From Bacillota bacterium (GTDB lineage Bacteria; Bacillota; Clostridia; Christensenellales; SZUA-584): DNA of 64,000 nucleotides. This document shows positions 42,350-52,191 of the stretch, piece after piece. Numbering within the stretch: position 1 is the first letter of the stretch; every line of letters begins with the position of its first letter. Both the position numbers and the translations under genes were made by a program. Location of the stretch: assembly GCA_023391105.1 (NCBI GenBank), contig JAEWBO010000040.1, positions 1 to 64,000 on the forward strand, written 5' to 3'. Below the pieces are notes generated by a model. It was not told the origin of the DNA. It made no database searches and saw only the letters and a program-made list of their open reading frames with translations.

Positions 42350-44765
42350 CAAAAACGAAGCGAACTCAATCGATATCACGCCAGTATCCATGAGCGACAT
42401 GATGCACGATTCGATGATCCCGTTTGCCGAATACGTGATAATGGACAGAGCGCTGCCCCGCGTGGAAGACGGTTTAAAGCCCGTGCAGCGCCGCATACTC
42501 TACACGATGCTGGAGCTTGGCCTCACGCCCGATAAACCGCACAGAAAATCCGCACGTATCGTCGGTGATACCCTGGGTAAATACCATCCTCACGGCGACA
42601 GCTCGGTTTACGACGCGATGGTGCGTATGGCGCAGGATTTTGTGATGCGCGCGCCGCTCGTTAACGGCCACGGCAATTTTGGCAGCATGGACGGCGACTC
42701 CGCCGCCGCTATGCGTTACACCGAAGCGCGTCTCTCCCCCATCGCCATGGAAATGCTCGCGCACATCGAAAAGGACACGGTGCGCTGGTCTTTGAACTTT
42801 GACGACACATTGAAAGAACCCGACATGCTGCCCGCGCGTTATCCCAATCTGCTGGTCAACGGCGCGGCAGGCATCGCGGTGGGTCTTGCCACCAACATCC
42901 CGCCTCATAACCTTGGAGAGGTGATCGACGGCGTTGTCGCGCGAATCCGCAACCCGGAGCTCTCGCTCGAAGAGCTCATGGAACTGATTCCGGGGCCTGA
43001 CTTCCCCACGGGCGGCTATCTGCTCAACCTTGATCAGCTTAAAGAAGCATACGCCACGGGCCGTGGCAAGATCGCCATGCGCGCCAAGACGACCATTGAG
43101 AAAGGCCTTAACGGAAAATCGCTGATCGTCATCAACGAAATGCCGTATCAGGTCAACAAAGCAGCGATGCTTGAAAAAATTCTGCAGATCACCGAACAGA
43201 AAAAAGAGATGTTCGCGGGAATATCGGACATCCGTGACGAGTCTGACCGCACCGGTCTGCGCGCAGTCATTGAGGTGCGCAAGGACTATGATCCCAAAAC
43301 GATACTCAACTGTCTGTACAAATATTCGGATATGCAGACGACGTTCGGCATCAACATGGTATGCATCGCGGACGGCCAGCCCAAACAGCTCTCTCTGATG
43401 AGCATCATCGACCACTATATCCGTTTCCAAAAGGAAATCGTCACACGCCGCACGCAATATGATCTGGAAAAAGCGCGGCAGAGGGAGCATATCCTCGCCG
43501 GTCTCATCATCGCGGTTAAAAATATCGATGAAGTGATCCGCATCATCCGCGGCTCATCGTCTCCCAAGGAAGCGCGTGACAAACTGATGAAACGCTTCGA
43601 TTTATCGCATATTCAGGCACAGGCCATACTCGACATGCGCCTTGCAAGGCTGACCGCGCTCGAGATCGAATCGCTCGAAAAAGAGTATGCCTTCATTCTT
43701 GAAACCATTGCGCGGCTTGAAGCGATTCTCGCATCTGAGCAAAAGCTCATGAGCGTCATTATCCACGAGCTCACCGAGATCAAGGAAAAATACGGTGACA
43801 AACGCCGTACGAAAATACTCGATACAAACCATGAAATCGAGATCAACGAAGATGAGTTTAAATCGGTTGAAGAGTGCGTGATTATACTCACGAACGGCGG
43901 CTTCTTAAAGCGCATCAATCAGAAATCGTTCCAGAAGTCTGTTCAAAGTGAGGACGACGGTGTGAAAAGCATCGTGCCGTCTGCGACGAATCTTCGCGTT
44001 CAGATATTCACGAACCTTGGCACGCTCTATACCCTGCCCGCTACAGATATTCCGGACTGCAAGCTCAAGGACAAGGGCAAGCCGCTGTCTGCGATCATCG
44101 CGGGTATCGATCCAAAAGAAAGCATTGTGGGGCTTTTCTCTGTTGCCGATTACAATACTGGCGGCGTCTTCTTTGTCACACAAAACGGGCAAATAAAACG
44201 CACGCATCTGTCGGAATACGATGTGCGCAACAAAAAAATTGCGGCCTGCGGCCTTGCAGAGGGCGACAGCATCATCTCTGTGAATCTGCTTAAGGATGAA
44301 AGCGACTGGATGATAGTCACCAAACTCGGCATGGGTATCCGCTTCTCATCCGAAGACGTGAACCCCATGGGCCGCAGCGCCAAGGGTGTAAAAAGCATCA
44401 CACTGCAAAAGGGCGACTGCGTCGTCATGGCTGCACCCGTCTCCGAACAAGACGATATGGCGCTGTTTACCGACCTTGGCTACGCCAAGCTCACGCGCGT
44501 TTATCTGTTTGAAACGCAGAAACGTGGCGGCAAGGGCTTAAAAGCGGTATCGCTGCTCAAAAACGGCACCACCGGCACGTATGTGGCGGCGGCCTTCCCT
44601 GTTTCCGAGCCGTGCGGTATCGTCGTCACGCTGAAAAGCGGACAAAGCTTTTCGCTCTCCTCCGAGCAGCTCGACCGGCAGGACAGAAACGCCAAAGGCA
44701 GCTCCGCGGTGCTGGCCGTGCTGGGCGACTGCGTGGTATCGGCGGGCAAATCGTTCCTCGCGTAA
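42342..44765 (+). CDS. parC: topoisomerase IV subunit A (ParC-like)
   Basis: 807-residue DNA-cleaving subunit. The active-site Tyr lies in AAAMRYTEARLSP, and the quinolone region is HPHGDSSVYDAMVRMAQ. The C-terminal beta-pinwheel has about six blades. The usual GyrA-box is absent from the first blade, favouring a decatenase role, yet QKRGGKG appears near residue 725 in a late blade. Coupled to parE; a terminator follows. Confidence 0.88.
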   Translation: MPNKNEANSIDITPVSMSDMMHDSMIPFAEYVIMDRALPRVEDGLKPVQRRILYTMLELGLTPDKPHRKSARIVGDTLGKYHPHGDSSVYDAMVRMAQDFVMRAPLVNGHGNFGSMDGDSAAAMRYTEARLSPIAMEMLAHIEKDTVRWSLNFDDTLKEPDMLPARYPNLLVNGAAGIAVGLATNIPPHNLGEVIDGVVARIRNPELSLEELMELIPGPDFPTGGYLLNLDQLKEAYATGRGKIAMRAKTTIEKGLNGKSLIVINEMPYQVNKAAMLEKILQITEQKKEMFAGISDIRDESDRTGLRAVIEVRKDYDPKTILNCLYKYSDMQTTFGINMVCIADGQPKQLSLMSIIDHYIRFQKEIVTRRTQYDLEKARQREHILAGLIIAVKNIDEVIRIIRGSSSPKEARDKLMKRFDLSHIQAQAILDMRLARLTALEIESLEKEYAFILETIARLEAILASEQKLMSVIIHELTEIKEKYGDKRRTKILDTNHEIEINEDEFKSVEECVIILTNGGFLKRINQKSFQKSVQSEDDGVKSIVPSATNLRVQIFTNLGTLYTLPATDIPDCKLKDKGKPLSAIIAGIDPKESIVGLFSVADYNTGGVFFVTQNGQIKRTHLSEYDVRNKKIAACGLAEGDSIISVNLLKDESDWMIVTKLGMGIRFSSEDVNPMGRSAKGVKSITLQKGDCVVMAAPVSEQDDMALFTDLGYAKLTRVYLFETQKRGGKGLKAVSLLKNGTTGTYVAAAFPVSEPCGIVVTLKSGQSFSLSSEQLDRQDRNAKGSSAVLAVLGDCVVSAGKSFLA

Positions 44766-44773
44766 ACGAAGCA

Positions 44774-44806
44774 TGAGCCGTTCGCAGAACTGCGGGCGGC
44801 TTTTTT
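44774..44806 (+). terminator. terminator of parE-parC
   Basis: An 11-base-pair stem (GCCGTTCGCAG with CTGCGGGCGGC, two G-T pairs) around AA is followed by six T. Confidence 0.85.
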
Positions 44807-45008
44807 CTATTTAATACCTGACTTGAGCACCTTTCATCAAAAACGATATCTTAAAACGTCGTAATACCGATCAATAGGCACTTTTCATTCAGCCGCCCAT
44901 AAATGTGCTTACCTATGAGGTGCGCAAAAACGCTTGTTTTAATGCGACGTTTTATCAGATATTTCACTTCGTCTTCTCAGTATGACAGAGATAAAAATGA
45001 ATACATGC
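44807..45008. other. intergenic region between two convergent terminators
   Basis: About 200 bases with no credible gene. It holds the tail of AT-rich sequence and no repeats that I can assign. Confidence 0.4.
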
Positions 45009-45034
45009 AAAAAGGAACGGTCTGTTACCGTTCC
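45009..45034 (-). terminator. terminator of the dacF-like gene
   Basis: On the minus strand GGAACGG (45034-45028) and CCGTTCC (45020-45014) pair around seven bases, followed by TTTTT. Confidence 0.8.
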
Positions 45035-45087
45035 CCAAAAACAAATAATCCATAATTATTAATTAGTCATTCTAATTATTAATTGCT

Positions 45088-46485
45088 TTACCTTCTGATC
45101 TTATAACTGTATTGCGGTTTCTTGCGCGTGCTGTAGCGTTTTCTGCGTTTTTTATTCACCGTGAGCAGTCGGAACACGAGGAAACCGATCAGCGCCACGG
45201 GAATTAATAGCCAAAGCCAAATACCGGAATGATCGCTCTTTTTGACCAGCTGCTCAGGAATCGTAGGCGGCAGCGTCGCCACGGCCGTTCCGCCCTTCAC
45301 ACTGCTCTCCGTGCCTGCCTGAAGCACATCACGCGAGGCCACAAGCGAACCTGTATATATGACTTCGCCCGTTTTTTCGCTCTTATATGTCACCGTCCCC
45401 AACACTTGGTCTTTAACTATCGGCGCCTGCAAAGGTATTACCGCAGTAAACGCAGGTTCGATCTGTACATTGTCCGTTCCATCCAGCAAGCCGTTGGCAA
45501 CGTTGCTGGGCAATGTCACATAAGTATCTTGCGAGGGAGCCGCAAATTCAAGAAGCCCGCCTTTTTCATCCGTGGCAGAGCAATTCTCCACCGTTTGCTG
45601 CAAAGGCGGTGTATCCTTAAGTACTTCCGATATCTTCAGCGTCCTGTAATTCGAAAATCCAAAGTCGAACAGGTTCTTGGCATCCGTCCATCTGTCCCGA
45701 CCTTCTTCGGTTGCCGTATCCTTAAATAAAAGGACGATAAGCTTCATGCCATCCTTACTGGCCGAAGCCACCAGGCATGCTCCGGCTTCCTCTGTGGAAC
45801 CTGTTTTCATGCCATTCGCGTATGCATAGTAATATTCGTTATCTTTTCTGACAAGAAAGTTCGTATTATCATATTTCATATTGTTTTCAGGCAGTGTATA
45901 AGTCGACCTGTCCACAATCTCCATAAACTTTGAATTTTCCATCGCAGCACGCGCAAGTATGGCCATATCCGATACTGTGGTGACATGGTCTTCCTCGTGC
46001 TTGCCGTGCGGCGTGACGAAATGTGTATTGGTCATGCCCAGTTCTTGCGCTTTGGCATTCATCATATCGACGAAATTTTGCTCATTGCCGCCGCCCAAAT
46101 GCTCGGCCACCGCTGTGGCCGCGTCGTTACCGGACACCATCATCATAGCCGTCAGAAGGTTTCCCAGATTGACTTCTAAGCCTTCATCAAGATAACAGGA
46201 AGACCCGCTCATGCGATCGGCATGACCGCTTATCTTCACCGTGTCGCTGAGATTGCCTTTTTCCAATGCCACCAGCAACGTCATGATCTTGGTTGTGCTC
46301 GCGGGTTCAATCCGTTCACTTTCATTTTCCGAAGACGCAAGCACTCTGCCCGAATCCGCGTCGATTAGCATCCATGCATAAGAAGCCGGATCACCTGTAA
46401 ATTTAGGCTCAGCGGCAAGCGCTGTGCTCGAAAACGCAGCGAGTACTAATATTAACACGAATAAAAAAGAAGTCACTCTTCTCAA
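45088..46485 (-). CDS. D-alanyl-D-alanine carboxypeptidase (DacF/DacA family)
   Basis: Trims D-Ala from peptidoglycan side chains on the outer membrane face. About 465 residues with signal peptide (RRVTSFLFVLILVLAAFSST). The penicillin-binding motifs are STTK (catalytic Ser), SGN and KTGSTEEAG. After the S11 domain comes a PBP5-like C-terminal domain, then an unusual C-terminal membrane helix (WLWLLIPVALIGFLVF) with a Lys/Arg-rich tail. The start at TTG 46485 is inferred from GGGGAG and the signal peptide; longer in-frame starts exist. Confidence 0.92.
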   Translation of the reverse strand: MRRVTSFLFVLILVLAAFSSTALAAEPKFTGDPASYAWMLIDADSGRVLASSENESERIEPASTTKIMTLLVALEKGNLSDTVKISGHADRMSGSSCYLDEGLEVNLGNLLTAMMMVSGNDAATAVAEHLGGGNEQNFVDMMNAKAQELGMTNTHFVTPHGKHEEDHVTTVSDMAILARAAMENSKFMEIVDRSTYTLPENNMKYDNTNFLVRKDNEYYYAYANGMKTGSTEEAGACLVASASKDGMKLIVLLFKDTATEEGRDRWTDAKNLFDFGFSNYRTLKISEVLKDTPPLQQTVENCSATDEKGGLLEFAAPSQDTYVTLPSNVANGLLDGTDNVQIEPAFTAVIPLQAPIVKDQVLGTVTYKSEKTGEVIYTGSLVASRDVLQAGTESSVKGGTAVATLPPTIPEQLVKKSDHSGIWLWLLIPVALIGFLVFRLLTVNKKRRKRYSTRKKPQYSYKIRR

Positions 46486-46846
46486 AATACAAACATCTCC
46501 CCGACCACCTGTATTCATCTCCCAAAAACACAAAGCGCAGTGACAGTATAACAGTTTTGTAACACTTTGTACATACTAATTAAACAAATTAAACCAAAAC
46601 CAATGGATCAATTTCCATTAGACAATCGGGGTGTGAATGAGTAGTGTGAATTTGATTGTGTTTTTCGTTTTCTTTAAGGGTAAATTATATGATGTATGAA
46701 GATTTACATCTATATTAATCATACAGTATTTAAAGCTTTGAATCAATGAGAAAAGTGTGAACGATGCATCCTCTAAACACTATAGGATTTGTAGCAAAAA
46801 GTACAAGACCAACTAGTTGTATGAATCTAGGTTATTAGTCAGCTTA
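46486..46846. other. AT-rich gap without a recognised gene
   Basis: Non-coding region between the carboxypeptidase gene and the VTC gene. A CAACTAGTTG palindrome lies near 46810. No terminator with a T-run follows the VTC gene, and no RNA gene is apparent. Confidence 0.4.
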
Positions 46847-47536
46847 TTATAAGCCCATGATCGCACTCACACCATTGACGTATTTTGAATTTTTGGAAAT
46901 TCGAAATCCAAGCTCGTTCACAAGATCAGATGCACCGGCAATTTCACTTGTATCAAATTTTATCTCCAGAACAAGAATCTGTTCATATGTCCCAAAGTGA
47001 CCACAGTTGAGTTTGGCTTCTGTTGGATTAGCAAACCACAGTTTCTTATCCAGTGTTATTCTATATTTCTTATCTCCGGTAAGAAAATAACGCCGTACAT
47101 AGCTATTAACCAAAACAGGGTTCCTTTGGAGCAGTTCGCTCACCATAACCATATTGTCCGGATTATGTGCTTCACGATGCATGATTTCGCAAAGCTTTGG
47201 TGTATAATTATAATAATTGAAAGTCTCGTCAAAGCGAAAAGATGGCAGCCTCATGCATTTTTTTCCGCCCGACAAACCAAATTTGTATTTGTTCTCAAGT
47301 GTTGGAGAGGCAATTTCGCCTCTCAGATCACCATACCAGCGAATCCGGTATTTTTTTCTGTTTGAATCACCATGAGTATTAGCACGGTAATCCGAATAGT
47401 CCAATGAATCGAAATAGATATTGTTTATCTGCCGTTCATGATAGATTTCACGAACGGCATGTCTGCTGCTAATCAACCTGTTCACAATCATAGTATAATC
47501 AGACTCAGGAAAAACCATTTTTAACTCATATCTCAT
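46847..47536 (-). CDS. VTC domain protein, putative polyphosphate polymerase
   Basis: 229-residue protein of the VTC/CYTH-like tunnel fold. The N-terminal ELKMVFPESDY, YHERQINNIYFDS with the adjacent basic residues (KKYRIRWYGD), ENKYKFG and the acidic ending LEIKFD are the conserved metal and polyphosphate ligands of VTC4. Bacterial members often occur with CotH and DUF4956 genes, as here. Its stop-side neighbour is non-coding. The start overlaps the beta-helix gene end by four bases. Confidence 0.87.
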   Translation of the reverse strand: MRYELKMVFPESDYTMIVNRLISSRHAVREIYHERQINNIYFDSLDYSDYRANTHGDSNRKKYRIRWYGDLRGEIASPTLENKYKFGLSGGKKCMRLPSFRFDETFNYYNYTPKLCEIMHREAHNPDNMVMVSELLQRNPVLVNSYVRRYFLTGDKKYRITLDKKLWFANPTEAKLNCGHFGTYEQILVLEIKFDTSEIAGASDLVNELGFRISKNSKYVNGVSAIMGL

Positions 47537-49443
47537 TTAATCGGCTCCTCATTTATCATCTTTTCAATAATCAAGGCCTGCTTCTGCTTTTGCGACGCTT
47601 CCCAGCTCTGACCATTTACTACAAGTTTGTCATTCTCCTCGATCAGATACCTGAAGTCAATTGAACCTTCTAAAGAATATTCATCGATTGTCATTATGCA
47701 AGGCCCAAATTCGGGCTTCTTTTGGTAAGAACAGAATCCGATAAATGCGTTTTTTATTGTGACGTTTGATGCCGTCACTACAGAATTGTCTTTTGCCCCG
47801 ATACCAATTTGTACATTCTCGGCATACATGTCAACGACTTCGACCGTTGAAGCCTCCCCTGAGCTTATTGCTTTATCATGAATGTCTTTAAAACTGGTGT
47901 TGATCACAGTAAATTTACTTGTAGACACATCAAACGCATCATTACCAGTGGCCTCGAAGTAACATCCGTCAAAAGTACCTTGACAGAAATCAGAATCGAA
48001 AGCATCCTGAAATGTATTTTTAAAAGTACAGTTTTTTAGATAAATATCACTTCTCACCGTATTGAGGCCGTCTTCAGAGCGGTTATTAAGAAACTCGCAG
48101 TTATAAAAATCCACATCTGACTCATAGAAAGTAACTGCTCCCGTTAAATGATAAATACCGCTGGATAGCTCGCCAAGATTATCGCAAATCAAGTAATTAC
48201 ATATAGATCGGATTTCCGCCTGAATTACAACAATTCCCGCGCTTTTAGAATTATCTGTCGTCGTTATTTTCGCAGGCCTTTGCTTAGTTCCTTCAACAAC
48301 CAACGCTGAACGAGAGATGATAAATGCGTCGTTATGCAAATCTATCGTCTGTCCTTCTTTGATCACAAATGTAAAACCCTGGGGTATAAACAACGCCTTA
48401 TCCAGAACCACATAATCGTCTGTGAAAAATACCTTGCCGTTTTCCTGTCGCAGATTCAAAAAACTCGACATATTGTCTTGCGTTCTAATTTGTGTCCCTT
48501 GATAAACCGCCTCGTTTATCTGGGCAAAGGGATTTACCTTTTGACGTTTGATTTCGTTTCCTTTCTCATAGCGATAACAGATGTAAACATCATCAGGGAA
48601 GTATTCATGCGTCATGAGTGGCAACGAGTATTCCTTATATAATAGGGTATTATTTGTATTATCAGAATCAATTAGAACGGCTTTGGGTAAAGTTGACTCC
48701 TCAGGAAATTCTGCCAACACATCACCAGTTTCATTCTCAATTCGTAATAGCTCCATATCCAGTTTGGTTGTCGCACTCTCCAACTGCAAATTGATTTTGC
48801 CTTCATCCCAGTTTTTAAGATATGCAAACAGCCCCTGTACATCATATTGCGATCCTGTTCCTGTACCCAAATATGCTCTGGTTACTTGCATCTCTTCTGC
48901 CTGTTGTAAAACGACAGTATCCTCGATAGACTTAAGCAAAGAAAAATAAGATAATGAAAAACCATTCCCAGCATATGGTTCAAATATGATCCTGTCAAAG
49001 CCCCTATCCGTCACTTGGTCCGGAAGCTTAATCACTTTCTTACGCAAATCTTCCTGATTGCAGATAATCCTCTCATTATCCTCAAATAATCTGTCTTCGC
49101 CTATAAGCTCAGACCCAAGATAATACTCTAAATTGTATTGTCCTTCGATCATAATTTCATACAAATTAGCATTTGTTGGCTCAGATAATTCAATAGAGAA
49201 TCCCTTACTTTCACTAACAGCAAGATAGTTTTTTGTATATCCATAGGGGTTATATTCCGAAAGCATTTCGGCAGTGAAGTGAGTATATTCGCTGTCATCT
49301 GCTCTATTGCTCACATAACTTATGTGATCTTTAACAAATAAAACAGCAAGACAGCAAACTGCTAAGAATATGGCTATTCCCAGCACAATGATCAGCTTTG
49401 CCGAAATGGATATTTGTTTTTCTTTTTCAATTCTTAATTCCAT
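47533..49443 (-). CDS. membrane-anchored right-handed parallel beta-helix protein
   Basis: About 636 residues: one N-terminal membrane helix (LIIVLGIAIFLAVCCLAVLFV), two beta-rich domains, and from about residue 350 a right-handed parallel beta-helix with short repeating strands (YLKNCTFKNTFQDAFDSDFC, YFEATGNDAFDVSTSKF). It resembles pectate-lyase-like or cell-surface binding proteins. Asp-rich coils (QDAFDSD, GNDAFD) could bind metal or sugars. The start at 49443 has GAGGG. Part of the cotH-VTC operon. Confidence 0.8.
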   Translation of the reverse strand: MELRIEKEKQISISAKLIIVLGIAIFLAVCCLAVLFVKDHISYVSNRADDSEYTHFTAEMLSEYNPYGYTKNYLAVSESKGFSIELSEPTNANLYEIMIEGQYNLEYYLGSELIGEDRLFEDNERIICNQEDLRKKVIKLPDQVTDRGFDRIIFEPYAGNGFSLSYFSLLKSIEDTVVLQQAEEMQVTRAYLGTGTGSQYDVQGLFAYLKNWDEGKINLQLESATTKLDMELLRIENETGDVLAEFPEESTLPKAVLIDSDNTNNTLLYKEYSLPLMTHEYFPDDVYICYRYEKGNEIKRQKVNPFAQINEAVYQGTQIRTQDNMSSFLNLRQENGKVFFTDDYVVLDKALFIPQGFTFVIKEGQTIDLHNDAFIISRSALVVEGTKQRPAKITTTDNSKSAGIVVIQAEIRSICNYLICDNLGELSSGIYHLTGAVTFYESDVDFYNCEFLNNRSEDGLNTVRSDIYLKNCTFKNTFQDAFDSDFCQGTFDGCYFEATGNDAFDVSTSKFTVINTSFKDIHDKAISSGEASTVEVVDMYAENVQIGIGAKDNSVVTASNVTIKNAFIGFCSYQKKPEFGPCIMTIDEYSLEGSIDFRYLIEENDKLVVNGQSWEASQKQKQALIIEKMINEEPIK

Positions 49444-49488
49444 TTTTCCCTCAATAAACTCCACCTAGATTTGGCATATGACCCAAAA

Positions 49489-51327
49489 CTATTCTTCAAC
49501 CTCGCATAGAATGTTGGCTTCTAATTCTCCGGAAAACACCGTATGATAGACAATTTTCATACCAGGTAGTTTTTCAGTATTAAAATATTTTGGTAACACG
49601 ATTTCAAAAACCGAATCTCCCTCGATTTTTTTTGGAGCATCATTGATATCAAAATAATAAGCCAATAACGTATCTGATTCACCCGAAGGATTTAATACAT
49701 CCGTTATATACAAGCCGAGCAAATTATTGTTGGTTATTGACAACTTGTATCTTCCAGTCTCATTGTCATACAGCAACGTGAATCGAGGTTTATCAACGAC
49801 ATCAATCATGTTTTCTAGTCTTCCAACACGATAATTGACATCATTCACATCCATATAAAAGTCCATATTAAATCGCTTAATCGTTGTCATATATTGATTA
49901 ATCTGCGTCTGATGCCGCTCGATGAACTCAGGGTACTCTTTTGCCAATTGCATTACATATTTCTTATATAAATCTTTGTATTCCCCGCTGTCAGAGAATC
50001 CAAAATAGTCTGCGTAGTTGGTTTTATCCGCCAATACATGAGTATCGCTAAAAGCATGCTCATCAAAAGGTATTGGTTCCATCAGACCGGTAACAGGGTT
50101 ATAATAGTTTCTCATATTATGCCATATACGCCCATGACTTGCTGAGAATATATCCAGTATGGCATTCAGCCTTGCGTATAGATTAATATCAAAGACTTCT
50201 GATACGGAGGCTTCTCCGCTTCGCAGTTTGTTCAGCTGCGTAATGGCATACATCGCATATCCTGTTAAATTTGATGACTGTGTGGTCTTCTTTTCGGAAA
50301 AAGTATTCACGTTATTGTCCTGATAATAAGAGAAAGACTTGTCACCAATATAATTCGCCCAATGCTCCCATAAAAAGTCTTCGCTCATTCTAATGATGGG
50401 GCCTTCCCTTTTCTGAGAATGCTCAATAACACGCTTCTCCATGAATTCCTCAATCGCATACACGCCCTTATAAACATCGTTAACGAAAACATCCGCAAAA
50501 TCGTACCGGAGCGCAACACCGCCCTGTTCACGGTACATCTCATAGATGAGATATTCCCAAATGTAATTACGGGTTTGAGGAGGCTGGATGGAAAACTTCT
50601 GCAATCCATAAATGCAGTAATCACCCTTAAGATCAATACGAAAAGACCATTGGTCTCCGATCAGATGGTCTGTCCAATCTCCTTTTAAGCGCAGATCTGC
50701 TTTGTATTTAGTCCCTTCCGCTTTGATATTTGCTTGAACATTGTCGGAATCCTCTGTCAGTAAAATACCAACCTGAATAGCCTCGTTTCTTTTCTTCTCT
50801 ATTTTGTCGTAATCCTCCTCATCAATCTCTATCTCCAGCTGTCTGATTTCAAAGTCAATCACGTTACAATCTTCTTGCTGGCTTTTGCCTACATCATTAA
50901 GAAGCACAAAGCGCGATACATCATAGAAACCGTCACCCAATATTGGCGTAACCGTAACCTTGTCATACCCATCAGAGGCTATATAATCAGGAATCAAATG
51001 AAGAATTTCCTTATTCCCACTCTCATTTGATTCTGTTGCCCATGCACCGCTGTTTATAATCAGGTTGTTGCTCTTTCCACCCTTGTAGAATTTTAGCTGA
51101 TAAGTATCATCAGGACTAAAATCTGCTTTCAGCCAGTTATCAAAGCTCAATGATTGATTTGTGAACACCGTGGTTTCCAACCCCATCGAAAACGTATCTT
51201 GAGACTCAAGATTATTTGCTTTCACTGAGGATTGAAAAACAACACAAATCACAATAACAACAGCAATAACCGCGGTAATCGCAAAAGCGCTTACCATTGC
51301 TATTTTTTTGTACATCTTTTTCTGCAT
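49489..51327 (-). CDS. CotH family protein (spore-coat kinase-like)
   Basis: 612 residues with one N-terminal membrane helix, so it is secreted or tethered. The core is the atypical CotH kinase fold (KADLRLKGDWTDHLIGDQWS, YGLQKFSIQPPQTRNYIWEY, YKGVYAIEEFMEKR). Where active CotH kinases carry a WDxD-type metal motif, this protein has IPFDEHAFSD, so catalytic activity is uncertain. The gene lies in a four-gene cluster with VTC, DUF4956 and beta-helix genes, suggesting a shared surface or coat function. Confidence 0.87.
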   Translation of the reverse strand: MQKKMYKKIAMVSAFAITAVIAVVIVICVVFQSSVKANNLESQDTFSMGLETTVFTNQSLSFDNWLKADFSPDDTYQLKFYKGGKSNNLIINSGAWATESNESGNKEILHLIPDYIASDGYDKVTVTPILGDGFYDVSRFVLLNDVGKSQQEDCNVIDFEIRQLEIEIDEEDYDKIEKKRNEAIQVGILLTEDSDNVQANIKAEGTKYKADLRLKGDWTDHLIGDQWSFRIDLKGDYCIYGLQKFSIQPPQTRNYIWEYLIYEMYREQGGVALRYDFADVFVNDVYKGVYAIEEFMEKRVIEHSQKREGPIIRMSEDFLWEHWANYIGDKSFSYYQDNNVNTFSEKKTTQSSNLTGYAMYAITQLNKLRSGEASVSEVFDINLYARLNAILDIFSASHGRIWHNMRNYYNPVTGLMEPIPFDEHAFSDTHVLADKTNYADYFGFSDSGEYKDLYKKYVMQLAKEYPEFIERHQTQINQYMTTIKRFNMDFYMDVNDVNYRVGRLENMIDVVDKPRFTLLYDNETGRYKLSITNNNLLGLYITDVLNPSGESDTLLAYYFDINDAPKKIEGDSVFEIVLPKYFNTEKLPGMKIVYHTVFSGELEANILCEVEE

Positions 51328-51340
51328 GGCTGTCCCTTCG

Positions 51341-52006
51341 TTAGACTAGAGTGCTGTTGGAAACAAAGCTGGTGATTACGCTGCTATCGATGCTTCTCAA
51401 TTTGTCTACTGCTTCTTTTAGTTGCGCAACCGTCGAAAACTCAACATTAAAATGAACGTTGAGCGTGTTTCCATCATTATCCGACCTGCGAAGTTGTATC
51501 CTCGATGCATACTCGCTGAGAACGTCAACAACAACATTAATATCCATTTTCGAAGTTATCACGCTGAAATTAAAAGTGTCTCTTTGAGATTTTTTGATAT
51601 TGAATAGTCCGCGAATGATAAGTATGACCAAAATCAATATACTGACGACAAAGGTCAGAGCCCTCTCGCCTGTTCCAAAACCAAGCCCTATGGCAATACA
51701 AAGGAATGTGTAAGCCAACTCTTCAGGTTCTTTTACCGCTGCTCTAAAGCGGACAATGGAAAGTGCGCCCACAAGCCCAAGCGAAAGCGCAAGCGAGGCT
51801 TTTATCAGTGTGATAACCAATGTGGTACACACAGCTATAAGTAAAAATATTTTTCCAAAATACTTTCTATTTGAAAACGTATTCCCAAACTTGATAAAAA
51901 CGAGATATGCCAGTTGTGACATTATTGCCGCACAGGCAATATTTATTATCACATCCACTAATTCAATTGAATCCGATACCAAAAAAAAGTCAAATAATTG
52001 TTGCAT
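51341..52006 (-). CDS. DUF4956 membrane protein
   Basis: 221 residues with four membrane helices in the first 130 residues, including VGALSIVRFRAAVKEPEELAYTFLCIA, the DUF4956 signature, and a cytosolic ferredoxin-like C-terminal domain. Function unknown, but the family regularly accompanies VTC and CotH genes. The start at 52006 is behind AAAGGGG. It is the first gene of the cluster. Confidence 0.88.
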   Translation of the reverse strand: MQQLFDFFLVSDSIELVDVIINIACAAIMSQLAYLVFIKFGNTFSNRKYFGKIFLLIAVCTTLVITLIKASLALSLGLVGALSIVRFRAAVKEPEELAYTFLCIAIGLGFGTGERALTFVVSILILVILIIRGLFNIKKSQRDTFNFSVITSKMDINVVVDVLSEYASRIQLRRSDNDGNTLNVHFNVEFSTVAQLKEAVDKLRSIDSSVITSFVSNSTLV

Positions 52007-52030
52007 TTTGCATGTCCCCTTTAGCATATA

Positions 52031-52088
52031 ATGTTAACAGAAGAATATAGTTTCATTCAATACTAACGTAAAATGAATATTTACGTTA
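52031..52088 (-). promoter_or_regulatory. promoter and inverted repeat upstream of the DUF4956-cotH-VTC cluster
   Basis: Minus strand: TTGAAT (52060-52055), 18-base spacer, TAACAT (52036-52031). Four bases upstream of the -35 is a perfect 9-base inverted repeat, TAACGTAAA and TTTACGTTA with seven bases between (52064-52088), a likely regulator site. Confidence 0.55.
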
Positions 52089-52191
52089 AGTTTTTGTTAA
52101 CTCATAGTAAATACTATCATAATTATTTCCCAGAGTCCATGCTGTTTGTTTTGGAATAGAATCTATTAACTGTCTATATAGGAAATGTCGC

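Noticed and set aside
42474..43490. 338-codon minus-strand frame opposite parC
   Set aside because: Antisense shadow of a conserved topoisomerase gene.
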